A stretch of 64,000 nucleotides of DNA. Source: Vibrio pectenicida. GTDB lineage: Bacteria; Pseudomonadota; Gammaproteobacteria; Enterobacterales; Vibrionaceae. The stretch lies in NCBI GenBank assembly GCA_024347015.1, contig AP024890.1, positions 682,001 to 746,000 of the forward strand, written 5' to 3'. The notes beneath the pieces were generated by a model. It was given only the letters and a program-made list of their open reading frames with translations. It was not told the origin of the DNA and searched no databases. Below, piece after piece: positions 9,901 to 16,680 of this stretch (within the stretch, counting starts at the first letter, position 1; each line of letters starts with the position of its first letter). The position numbers were made by a program, and so were the translations under genes.

Positions 9901-12900
9901 AGCAAAGCCTTACCCGCTCGAATTGGTTCTTCCCAGTAAAGCTCCTGAAGTTTCTATTAATATCGCTGATAACTCCAGTGAATTACCTCAATACACAATA
10001 GTTAAAGGTGGTGAGGCATATACGGTTATTTTGAAGACAATCTTGGATGAGAACTCAAGCATAGATGAAATCGAGGTTAAAGTTGGAGATAGAGTTTATT
10101 CATCGTCTAATGCAAACCATAACGACGCGTTTAACAATGTAGAATGCGATAATGCTACGTGTAAAGGATTTACGTTTAATGTGCCTAGAGAGATCGAGCA
10201 ATTTAATCTAACAGTCACGGTGAAAGATGTCTTTGGCTTAAAAGTAGAAGGTTCAGTAGACAACCTGAGGGTCGATAACGACGAGCCAACAATAGGCAGT
10301 ATACAAAGCATCGAAAGGCGTGGTGAGAATATCAGGTTTACATTCGATATTTCAGATCAAACCAGTGGACTAAGTGAAGTTACCTACAAGGTAAAGGGGA
10401 TAGAAACACCCATCATCAAGCAAGAACAAGGTAAAGGAGAAGCACTTTATTTTGAATTGAAAGCCTCAGACCTAGGTCTTGAACCATTAACTGTAGATAT
10501 AATAGCGAAGGATAAGGTTGGCAGAAGCAGTTTAAATTGGGGTAAAAAGATCAATCTCACTTTGCCTCAGATCAGCTTAACCTTATCACCAGAAACCAAT
10601 TTTGTTGGAGAGAGACTTGCTGTGAAGGACGAAAAACTCTCCGTTACTCTTAACAGCGAAAATGAAGGCAGTTTAATTACAGCGAAAAGTTACAGCGTCA
10701 TGGTTGCCGGAAGTGAACTGGAAGGTGAGTTTAGCGATACGAGCTGGCCGCTGGAGATTGGAATTAACTCTGACGGTCAAGGTGAGTCAAGCTTAATCAT
10801 AAAGGTAACCGATTCACTGGGCCGTGAAATAACCGAGTTCACTTACTCAGATAAGGAATATGATGCAGGCGGTATTCCAGTGTTAGTTGATTTTGTAGAC
10901 CCTGATATCAAGAACCTTTCTGCTCGTAAATCGAGCATGGTGAAAGAAGAGGGTAAGTATCCAGTCGAGGTCACGGCTGAGGTATCAGACCTCCACTTAA
11001 GCCAAGTGACAGTGGTGTTACTCAACTATGAAGGCACACAAGTATCGCAAGTCTCTCTTAAGCCGAGTGATGATGATGTTTACACGACGACATTGAATGT
11101 TGCAGCTGGCGATTATCAAGTCAAGGTAGTGGCATTAGATAGGGTAGGCAGAAAGAGTGAGAAAAAGACCGACATGACGGTGGAAGAGTCACCAACGCCG
11201 AGCGTAAGCATGTCTCTGTTGGATGCGCCATCGGATAATAAGATAGGTGGCGGTCAAAATGTCACGCTAGAGATGAAATTTAGTGAGGCGGTGAAAGAGT
11301 TTGACTCGGGCGATGTATTGATGCGTATTGGCGATGAAGAGTATGGGCCTGCCTCGTTGAAAGACTTTAAAGCAATAGATAAAGACGGTAAGCAGTGGCA
11401 AGCGAGTTACACCACGCCTTCAGATACAGACACCAAGGTGACGTTCAAGATAGAGAAGGACAGCTACCTGAGTGAAAACAATATTCCGGGCAAAGGTGCA
11501 GAGTTAACCTTGGACATTAAAGGGACAAAACCGCAAGTGAGTTCAGTGGAGCTACCGGACTCGGCCACAGTAGGAGAGCCTATTAACGTTAGCGTGACGT
11601 TCACTGAGGAGGTGACTAAGCCGTTGGGGTCAACCTTGGGTGATGCAGCAGTGACTTGGTCTGAGGGTGATGAGCTGCGTAAAGTATGGATAGGCCAAGT
11701 GACGGTGCCTAGTACAGACGCATCCACATTAAAACTGAATTTATCAATTAAGGGCTATCAAGATAAGTATGCCAACCTTGGCGTTGAAAATACGAATAAC
11801 AGCGTGTCCCTCAATCACGTACTGTCCATCAATGAGATTGGCAATGTGGGCCAAAACAGTTCTAAGACCATAGTTATTGGTGGTAAATGGGCACACTTGC
11901 AGGGTCAATTAACACTGACGGTGTCGTCTAAAAAGTATGAAAATGTGCCGCTTTCCGGAAATGGCACTTGGGGTCAAGCGGTGTCGATTGAGGACCTACC
12001 CCAAGGGCGTATCAAGGTGACGGTGAGTGGTAATAATGCAGAAGGTCAAAAGGTGGAAGGAGAGAAACAAACCTTCACGTTTGACGCTGCTGCTCCGGTG
12101 ATAAATGAGGAGTTCTTAGAGATATCTTACGACAATAACCATGCAACATTTGGTTTTGATATCCAAGATGCGGCGAGTGGTTTAAGTCAAGTGACCTATC
12201 AGTTCAATGATAAAGAGATTGTTAAAGACAGCGCAGATAAAACCCAGTTATCGCTAGCGGCCGAAGATTTGGCAGGAAAAGATGAGCTGAAGGTGACTAT
12301 CAAGGCTGAAGATACGCTTGGTCAAACGTTCAGTGTTGAAAGGACCATCAACGTGGCTCAGCCAGAGGTGAATTTGTCTTTACAAGGGCCTGTGGATTTG
12401 ATTGATGGCGCATTGCCATTGACTCAATTGCCTCAGTCAATGACGCTGACGGCGCCAAGTGCTGAAGGCAGTGTGGTGAATGCTGCGGGTTACAGTATGA
12501 CTTTGGTTCCATCGGATGAGAGCGGTAATACCGTCACTTTATCTGAATTGAAGTTGCCAAGTGGATCGACTGACAGCACAGCCGAGTTTAACTTGGCAGC
12601 GAGCCAAATCCCGCAAGGAGAGTTCACATTACGCTTTGTAGTAACAGATTCTCTAGGTCGTGAGATAGAGCAGTTCACCTACTCAGATGAGACATACGGT
12701 GCAAGAGGTATTCCTGTGTTAGTTGATTTTGTAGACCCTGAAGTCTCTAATGTCGATTGGCAGACTTCTCAAGCATCAGCGGGCGAGGCGGTTGAGTTTA
12801 CCGTTACCTTCAGTGAGCCGGTGAATCAGCCGGCGGGGTCAACCTTGGGTGATGAAGCGGTGAATTGGTCTGGGAGTGATGAGCTGAGTCAAGAATGGAT

Positions 12901-13159
12901 AGGCCAAGTGACGTTGCCATCGGAGTTAGCGACGAATCTTGAATCATTGACCTTGTTAGTGAAGGGGCACGCAGACCGTGCGGGCAATCCGGGTGGTGAG
13001 AATCGTGATTACTCATTGCCTTTAACGCCACCCGTTGAGATCCCAGATAACTCAGGTACAGAAGATAGTTTAGAGACGCCGCGAGAAGACAGCGAACTTT
13101 CTGAACTTGATCCTGGCTCACCAGAGAGTGAAATAGAAGAGACACGCTTAGCCGCTTAA
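3983..13159 (+). CDS. Giant poly-Ig-like lipoprotein
   Basis: This protein has 3058 residues. The N-terminus has a lipoprotein signal with the lipobox LTAC and then seven glycines, so the mature protein should be lipid-anchored. Residues about 37-85 look like a carboxypeptidase-regulatory-like beta domain (GSISGTVFDAPVSGALV). From about 310 onward there is a long string of Ig-like domains, often opened by junctions such as DKTPPIVTL, DSTPPVIGDL, DNEKPIVTI and DTIGPTLRL. A stretch near 880-1080 has a different, more helical character. The last third contains a degenerate repeat of about 200 residues (about 2117-2310 and 2718-2925). The C-terminus is acidic with no sorting signal. No catalytic domain is visible, so an adhesin or surface-scaffold role is the reasonable guess. 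A terminator follows at 13217. The start lacks an obvious Shine-Dalgarno sequence. Confidence 0.85.
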   Translation: MKYCTYLALIVSLILTACGGGGGGGKGDSSPPSRATGSISGTVFDAPVSGALVKVWEYKNGKVGRLLGEATTAYDGQYSVAVKTASMPVLIDAEGGKYTDPFSKKEIKLVKGSPLKFQSLINYAEGANQTAMVTPLTYAATGLAKYNIRQGMDSQQAINASNDKIASLYGFNALTVRPSDVIKATQGVDIEGGYNAQNQYGLLLAAYSSYARDVLNSQVAVKPGYVDTDNTYTSAYLARVQYEDVLANGKMDGQFIDNGGEVNSTFGPANVTADTYSEILAQHIMIAANELDITTDFSVYSKQVQGKDDGISLDSTPPNIDRAETRVLLGKDLIEFNLSDNIGVKNASARLAYKLDEQWQEIDCSESNDFCELDKSEFHAKKRATKIKVIVETKQLDDIARDTSEFQRPLVNQAKLYVTVEDTNTTANQSTEEFTFKWDNEKPIVTITSADTISSNTDYHLEGSVEDEFGEISQVKVFINRAEQESLNCTKDKNNEQATGRHKCIFASIYENGMFGSGKTEIKVTAADKHGYIGEATKNIQKDVEQPILRIGYPSVDLDFVIDREVKTGNKYDADTFTNDNIDGVNYAIKADKYYVENGVALIPELDENLKLKDFTPDYLVMKEDPNSSLNLRQIPYITATVWDEGDQGSGLASKPKDITLSVTHFTKQRGGNWQKKHGEALETSIDDKGNSALPYAVVDGDLTYYIPFTKDVMKSTSTNRAHKLVISARDEAGNTSEQSFEVYYKLSYNLPKIKVVTPFINASVSLQVFDGGDNFVSTGDTCDTEPDLSSPDVASCVIEVQDPSASQIYRLQVLSDEAKNTHYYDWGTSNSDKPKVDLGTEAFAVYFKGASDKTFYITELASYHSGLFDYQWNNSNDKNVATAEAILKHVSKALAGSDSFFGFDPTITPYETNLEASKREETVGSLNNSQRHRLLVESFTNMATMASSSQVVNSVEFAKRIYADLSSDGKADGKLLDSEGKTQPVVLESYEFTTNTYTKDLANFYYYVMTGEDSFGYFTFKDLSLPKRNRPYTVEKKAALIYADKVATANPKFFNKEVIAQQGLKSIDNKPPQIVIDSGVHEITVADKTYVTANKMVFTVTATDPAEIGKVEIKVFYKQNEASEEFIKIDPLNIVKNPTQQGKYSFELDTSSGQYSAIKIFKVEVDVTDNKGNAGKATKEYHLDKTPPIVTLKRPNEDGDENVYLSAAGSQYPELTFEIDDQVSDDKTQRLLQFDPLNSDDIEEFTPQKFSESEESEFKVKLCSSDNCDKKTIGLEDGEWQLKVKAVDKFGQATQLEDFNPLKILIDSTPPVIGDLDDSFVLAANAKWEPQIKWLGGAPRQEVKIELQKPNGVFNELIVCEPGERDCIESYITVEKDTVKVQLVAEDLKDGDGKTHKFRVKASDSAYPPNTSKPKVLSFILDGSGPILKLLSPWIKDTKTESSLVIGKDFSFKFASAEDPSGVKIVNIYQRVNEQLVKLKSWSSNNPDWWKGEFKIEYLLPADPNIEVNGESKVTFVIEAVDNNGFSTQLEAGTVILDTIGPTLRLGGHQPNEYYSSGYKFTVNAEDYAQNGVITSAGVDKNSLQYWFNDQDNSRTQVKEEEGNYYITLPSVHADGDMKLSVSGKDIRGNERVKHFPLKISNSAPQLSNLNILYANGQNVEGAVTRTGDIKITLDAQDNSGIANVDLSIKYDNEDGSSQKFEFNVDEKYWQTTVSHGTLQRDGKYSLNIKAYNKVHVTSDQSAKFSEMDHTLRVQRQGVELSITKPTPFLNHVSGKTLSAEFTVLNDVQTKQIQCWVRENYTSAEAPQGQDRDMYTSGTINVNSAEAPRCSITSNEDFNQNPVLIVETLGQNDATNVQLFSFKQLDSQPPYPDFTQPYSVTAENIIRASGGKPKQFSMALVFTDDMSGVNINNGTWPILEKGFNTFEPTGCESRQNRQFRCTYTWDYSSFTDWIQPKLTFDINGLRDNAGNIAKPYPLELVLPSKAPEVSINIADNSSELPQYTIVKGGEAYTVILKTILDENSSIDEIEVKVGDRVYSSSNANHNDAFNNVECDNATCKGFTFNVPREIEQFNLTVTVKDVFGLKVEGSVDNLRVDNDEPTIGSIQSIERRGENIRFTFDISDQTSGLSEVTYKVKGIETPIIKQEQGKGEALYFELKASDLGLEPLTVDIIAKDKVGRSSLNWGKKINLTLPQISLTLSPETNFVGERLAVKDEKLSVTLNSENEGSLITAKSYSVMVAGSELEGEFSDTSWPLEIGINSDGQGESSLIIKVTDSLGREITEFTYSDKEYDAGGIPVLVDFVDPDIKNLSARKSSMVKEEGKYPVEVTAEVSDLHLSQVTVVLLNYEGTQVSQVSLKPSDDDVYTTTLNVAAGDYQVKVVALDRVGRKSEKKTDMTVEESPTPSVSMSLLDAPSDNKIGGGQNVTLEMKFSEAVKEFDSGDVLMRIGDEEYGPASLKDFKAIDKDGKQWQASYTTPSDTDTKVTFKIEKDSYLSENNIPGKGAELTLDIKGTKPQVSSVELPDSATVGEPINVSVTFTEEVTKPLGSTLGDAAVTWSEGDELRKVWIGQVTVPSTDASTLKLNLSIKGYQDKYANLGVENTNNSVSLNHVLSINEIGNVGQNSSKTIVIGGKWAHLQGQLTLTVSSKKYENVPLSGNGTWGQAVSIEDLPQGRIKVTVSGNNAEGQKVEGEKQTFTFDAAAPVINEEFLEISYDNNHATFGFDIQDAASGLSQVTYQFNDKEIVKDSADKTQLSLAAEDLAGKDELKVTIKAEDTLGQTFSVERTINVAQPEVNLSLQGPVDLIDGALPLTQLPQSMTLTAPSAEGSVVNAAGYSMTLVPSDESGNTVTLSELKLPSGSTDSTAEFNLAASQIPQGEFTLRFVVTDSLGREIEQFTYSDETYGARGIPVLVDFVDPEVSNVDWQTSQASAGEAVEFTVTFSEPVNQPAGSTLGDEAVNWSGSDELSQEWIGQVTLPSELATNLESLTLLVKGHADRAGNPGGENRDYSLPLTPPVEIPDNSGTEDSLETPREDSELSELDPGSPESEIEETRLAA
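4037..4057 (+). repeat. GGT trinucleotide run after the lipobox Cys
   Basis: Six GGT codons and one GGG directly follow the TGT codon of the lipobox cysteine, giving Gly7. Gain or loss of repeat units would change linker length but keep the frame. Confidence 0.9.
10330..12745 (+). repeat. Degenerate internal repeat pair in the giant gene
   Basis: Bases 10330-10905 and 12135-12745 encode similar blocks of about 200 residues: SGLSEVTYK against SGLSQVTYQ at the start, and GIPVLVDFVDP in both at the end. The DNA tgttagttgattttgtagac is identical near 10880 and 12718. A second pair, GSTLGD followed by WIGQV, lies near 11630-11700 and 12837-12910. Confidence 0.75.
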
Positions 13160-13216
13160 TCTCTAAGATTTGAGAATATGCATTAAAATAGTGACATTAA
13201 CTCAATTATTTGAACT

Positions 13217-13250
13217 AAAACGCCAATTTTTATTGGCGTTTTTTTTATTT
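13217..13250 (+). terminator. Intrinsic terminator of the giant lipoprotein gene
   Basis: AAAACGCCAAT at 13217-13227 pairs perfectly with ATTGGCGTTTT at 13232-13242 over a 4-base loop, and the T-run continues. The stop codon at 13159 lies 58 bases upstream. Confidence 0.9.
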
Positions 13251-13375
13251 TTGAGACGAATGATGAACGAAATGAATATAAAAACGTGCTGTTTACTTGT
13301 TCACATGATTAATTATCGACTAGGAGAGCGAAATATACCTGTCAAAGTGAAGTTTGGTACATAAATTTCGCCACG

Positions 13376-13403
13376 TTGCATTGTCTGGCTCAGTTTGTAT
13401 AGT
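13376..13403 (+). promoter_or_regulatory. Candidate sigma-70 promoter for an sRNA
   Basis: TTGCAT at 13376-13381 and TATAGT at 13398-13403 are separated by 16 bases. A start near 13410 would place the first transcribed base at the foot of a small hairpin. Confidence 0.4.
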
Positions 13404-13409
13404 AGCGCT

Positions 13410-13515
13410 ACACCCACGGGTGTTATCCTGCACAGGTGGTAATGACTATCTGTTTTTTAGTATCTGAAAATGTAGTTGATACTTTAGACGCGATATATCA
13501 TCGCGTCTTTTTTTA
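13410..13515 (+). ncRNA. Candidate small RNA (about 105 nt)
   Basis: The interval begins with ACACC-CACG-GGTGT (13410-13423), able to fold into a 5' hairpin. It has a U-rich unstructured middle (tgttttttagtatctg). It ends in a strong intrinsic terminator: AGACGCGAT 13486-13494 with ATCGCGTCT 13500-13508, then a T7 run. A promoter-like pair lies directly upstream. No reading frame starts in it, and the upstream gene already has its own terminator at 13217. This is the layout of an Hfq-type sRNA, but I do not recognise the sequence and no family is claimed. Confidence 0.35.
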
Positions 13516-13680
13516 TTTAGAATACGGTATATTTTTCAAATTTAAATGATGAATGTGTTAAGTTGATTAGGTTGCAAATATCTCAATTATACGTAGAATG
13601 GCTAGCGCCAAATCGTAATTAACCCCTTTGGGGTAACTTGTTACCGCAATCAAAAACATTAATGGTTGTGGAGAACTAAA

Positions 13681-15429
13681 ATGCAATTAATTTGCAAATT
13701 TGTTCCAGGAAATTCGCTTTCTAGGGACGTGTTAGACTTTATTTTATCGCCAGATGAATGCATCGGGCAGCTTTCGCGTACGCGCAATCTTCAAGATGTG
13801 GCGAGGCAGCTTCCCAAACCTTTGGCTGAAAGTATTCCTCAGTCGGCGAAGAAAGACATCCACCGTTTACTTACCACCCTTAAACAGCGCCTCGTTCGTG
13901 CTGATTGGGTCGCCGTGTCATCATTCGCTCGTCGCACTCCGTTGTCAGACACCCAGCTTCAAGCCTATCCAGCGCTAAAAGCACGTATTGATACGCTAGC
14001 GGCGCAGCCAGAAAAGAAAGTGGTGAAAGCCAACTATGCCATGGTCACTGACGATGTCCCTTTGGCACGTAACCTCACCTTTACCCCAGTTGAACCCGCG
14101 CCAGATAAAAAAATCGTCGTCGAGTTTGCCGGCCAGTGGTTAAGAAATGCGGCCAGTCTGCTTCTTACCAAGACTGAAAAGCAGCGAGAAAAGATCAGCT
14201 ACCCAAAGGCAGATCTTAAAAATATCCACCGTAGCCTTGTTACATTTAAAGCCCTCGAAGACGAAGCGAAGAATCTTTATTTATCTATTCCCTTGTCTAA
14301 TCAGACTCAACCGATGAATCTATTGCTTGCAGAAAACCTCACGCCAGTCGATGAGCGCCAAGAGATGTCAGAATGGGAAAACGTCTTGATCCCTGTGGTG
14401 CCTATGTATTTTCTAAATGCAGATAAATCCGAGCAGGCAGCAGCAAGGCACATGTCTGGTTACATTTATGTGCTGTGGCAACAAAAAGTATGGCGGGAGC
14501 TAGAGATCACTGACAAAGGGTATTATTCCGATATTAATATTGAATATTATCGTGGGGCAGAGCCACAAAGTTCTAAACCTAAACGTCACGCTGATATTTG
14601 TATTACCGATCCAGAAAGAGGCAGCCCATTTTCTTATGAGCCTTATCAAGTTGTTCAGAATGGAAAAGTGGTGTGTGAGGGAATACTCAATGATGTTGGT
14701 GAGGCTAGGGTTTTTAATCTCACTGAAGAAGAGGTTGACGTGGTGATGACAGATTATGAACCTCAGGTGGTGGTGAAAGTGCAAACTGAGCTAAGCCCGT
14801 TTAAAGGCGCGAATTCAGCACTTCGTGAGGCAACAGGTAGGCCAGTACCGCATATTTGGTTGCCGTATAAAATCTTGGGTGAGGTGCAAAGCGTTTTTGT
14901 TCACTATAGCGCGACTCAGCTTAGTACACAGCGGCTTTCAGAACTGGAATCAGACCCAAGCCAAGCCACGGAGATTAAAGATTGGGATCAGTATACCAAC
15001 GCGCAAAGCTTTAAAACGGGCCAAGGGATAACGCGTGCGTTAGCGCTACCAAATATCTCTGAAGTTCAAGCGCTTGAGTATGCTGTGATCTCTAGTCAGT
15101 TAGAAAAAAATATCGCTGGGGTTTATATTAATGGCCCAGTAAGCGCGTTAACCTTTGCCTACCCTAGTGATCCTGTGGTTGATGAGTCTGACGATTATTT
15201 TGAGCTACAAGAGACGAAAGGGGATTGGTGCCAGCGCTCCTATTTAAGAGATTGCGCGCCCAATGAACAAGGTACCCGGCACATTCAATTTTCCGGCTGG
15301 CCTGCTGAGGTGAAAAATGTTGATCTAGTAAGAGGCTATCTAGGCCATAGCCGCCATCAGCGCGACAATCAAACCGTTATTTTCAGCGATAAAAAATTGA
15401 GTGAATTATTGGCATATAAACCCCAATAA
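13681..15429 (+). CDS. T6SS-effector-like protein, MIX-like region (unassigned)
   Basis: A 582-residue protein with no signal peptide. Residues about 240-275 (IPVVPMYF, then GYIYVLWQQKVWRELEI) resemble the MIX or VasX-type N-terminal marker region of T6SS effectors (hydrophobic-P, then a GhhYhh core and a WRE element). The canonical Arg two places before the Gly is Met here, so this is a resemblance and not a firm match. Residues about 306-345 (RGSPFSYEPYQV, GKVVCEG, DVGEARV) look like the small beta domain common in PAAR, VgrG and effector proteins. The ATG at 13681 is chosen because GGAG at 13670 is well spaced; the upstream TTG at 13666 is not. The gene heads a block with the lipoprotein at 15538 and the 1580-residue protein at 16677. 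It could be an effector, a carrier or a co-effector. Confidence 0.6.
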   Translation: MQLICKFVPGNSLSRDVLDFILSPDECIGQLSRTRNLQDVARQLPKPLAESIPQSAKKDIHRLLTTLKQRLVRADWVAVSSFARRTPLSDTQLQAYPALKARIDTLAAQPEKKVVKANYAMVTDDVPLARNLTFTPVEPAPDKKIVVEFAGQWLRNAASLLLTKTEKQREKISYPKADLKNIHRSLVTFKALEDEAKNLYLSIPLSNQTQPMNLLLAENLTPVDERQEMSEWENVLIPVVPMYFLNADKSEQAAARHMSGYIYVLWQQKVWRELEITDKGYYSDINIEYYRGAEPQSSKPKRHADICITDPERGSPFSYEPYQVVQNGKVVCEGILNDVGEARVFNLTEEEVDVVMTDYEPQVVVKVQTELSPFKGANSALREATGRPVPHIWLPYKILGEVQSVFVHYSATQLSTQRLSELESDPSQATEIKDWDQYTNAQSFKTGQGITRALALPNISEVQALEYAVISSQLEKNIAGVYINGPVSALTFAYPSDPVVDESDDYFELQETKGDWCQRSYLRDCAPNEQGTRHIQFSGWPAEVKNVDLVRGYLGHSRHQRDNQTVIFSDKKLSELLAYKPQ

Positions 15430-15469
15430 TCCGTTACACGTCATTAAAAATACGTGGGCAGCAAGCTGC

Positions 15470-15524
15470 GTGCGTTAAAAACAATAATGTGCTTTAAAAA
15501 CAATAATGTGCGTTAAAAACAAAA
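15470..15524 (+). repeat. 19-bp tandem repeat upstream of the lipoprotein gene
   Basis: The unit gtgcgttaaaaacaataat at 15470-15488 recurs at 15489-15507 with one change and again, partly, at 15508-15524. The array ends 13 bases before the start codon at 15538, next to its ribosome-binding site. Confidence 0.9.
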
Positions 15525-15537
15525 AGTAGAGAAGACT

Positions 15538-16680
15538 ATGAAAAAGTATTCAATCTTAACCTTGCTTGCCTTGGCTTTGCTGGCAGGGTGCAATGGTCAA
15601 GACACTGAGCCTAGCGAGCAGGCCAACGTGGTCAAAGAGCAAAAGCCGCTCACGGTTAAAGAGAAGATTGCGGCAAAAAATGCCCAGCAGTGGGAAGATG
15701 GCCGAGTGTATATCACCGAGCATAATTATGTGACTTATGATAAAGACACCGGTAAACCGCGCCACTTTGTTTTTAAAGCTAAAGAGTGGCCGCGTGAAGA
15801 TCTCAATAACAAGGAGTCTTACGATTTACCGCGTGTGGTATTTCGCTGGGACAACGCCCGCAATGAAGCAGAAGATCACTATGATCAGCGCGATAAAGTG
15901 TGGAGCATTAAAACCGATGGCACTGACCTTCGCTTGGTGGCTGATGAGTTTGTTGGCATTGTAAAGCTGATGCGTATGTCACCCAATAACCGCTATTTAG
16001 CGCTCGCCTATTCCGCCGAAGAAGGCATGTTTAAGGTGATTAAAGATCTTAAAACCGGCGAGTATATTGAGCTTGGCCGCTCACGCGGTTACCCCGAGTT
16101 TTTATGGGCAGAAGACAGCAGCTATCTCTACTATGTGGATAAATTTAACGACTGGAAATACACCCTTAATAGCGGTGAAAAGCAGCAAGTGGAGACCAAG
16201 TTTAATGAATATTCAACGATCTATAATGGCAAGCGTGTGGTTGTGCTTGCCTACGCTGTCGGGGTGTATGATGAGAAAACAGGTAAATGGTTATACTCAG
16301 TACGCCCAGAAGAAAAAGGTGGCGATTTAGATGAAAAAGAGTTTCGTAAAAAAAGTGTTAGTCCTACCGGCCGCTATGCTTGGGTTGAAACCCGTAAGCA
16401 GCGTTATTTAATTGATGTGAAAAATAAAACTTTTCAATCCGAGGTAAAAGATGGAAATGTGATTGGTAAGTTTGAAAAACTGGCATTGCTTGGGAAAAAT
16501 GGCAATTACGCCCGCAGTGGTGGAGCGGTACGAGTCTTTTTGTTTGAGTTAAATAACCAGCAGCAACTAGAGCAATATAAGGTGTGGAAGCAGATAGGTA
16601 CAGGGCATAGTGCGACTAAATCATCGCTTTATAATGCCTTTGCTAATAATGGTGACTTTGTTAAGGGGGAGACATTATGA
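15538..16680 (+). CDS. Beta-propeller-like lipoprotein, possible immunity or partner protein
   Basis: A 380-residue predicted lipoprotein. The signal MKKYSILTLLALALLAGC ends in a lipobox with Cys18. From about residue 75 it has repeated blades of the TolB/PD40 type (KVWSIKTDGTDLRLV, MRMSPNNRYLALAYS, GYPEFLWAEDSSYLYYV), so a periplasmic propeller is likely. GAGAAG lies upstream of the ATG. Its stop overlaps the start of the next gene by four bases (ATGA), which implies translational coupling to the 1580-residue protein. A lipoprotein coupled to a putative effector would fit a periplasmic immunity protein, but that is inference from context. It could equally be an accessory envelope protein. 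Confidence 0.65.
   Translation: MKKYSILTLLALALLAGCNGQDTEPSEQANVVKEQKPLTVKEKIAAKNAQQWEDGRVYITEHNYVTYDKDTGKPRHFVFKAKEWPREDLNNKESYDLPRVVFRWDNARNEAEDHYDQRDKVWSIKTDGTDLRLVADEFVGIVKLMRMSPNNRYLALAYSAEEGMFKVIKDLKTGEYIELGRSRGYPEFLWAEDSSYLYYVDKFNDWKYTLNSGEKQQVETKFNEYSTIYNGKRVVVLAYAVGVYDEKTGKWLYSVRPEEKGGDLDEKEFRKKSVSPTGRYAWVETRKQRYLIDVKNKTFQSEVKDGNVIGKFEKLALLGKNGNYARSGGAVRVFLFELNNQQQLEQYKVWKQIGTGHSATKSSLYNAFANNGDFVKGETL

Noticed and set aside
13170..13364. Open frame of 64 codons after the giant lipoprotein gene
   Set aside because: It starts with TTG, has no ribosome-binding site and runs through a perfect intrinsic terminator (13217-13250). It is not a credible gene.
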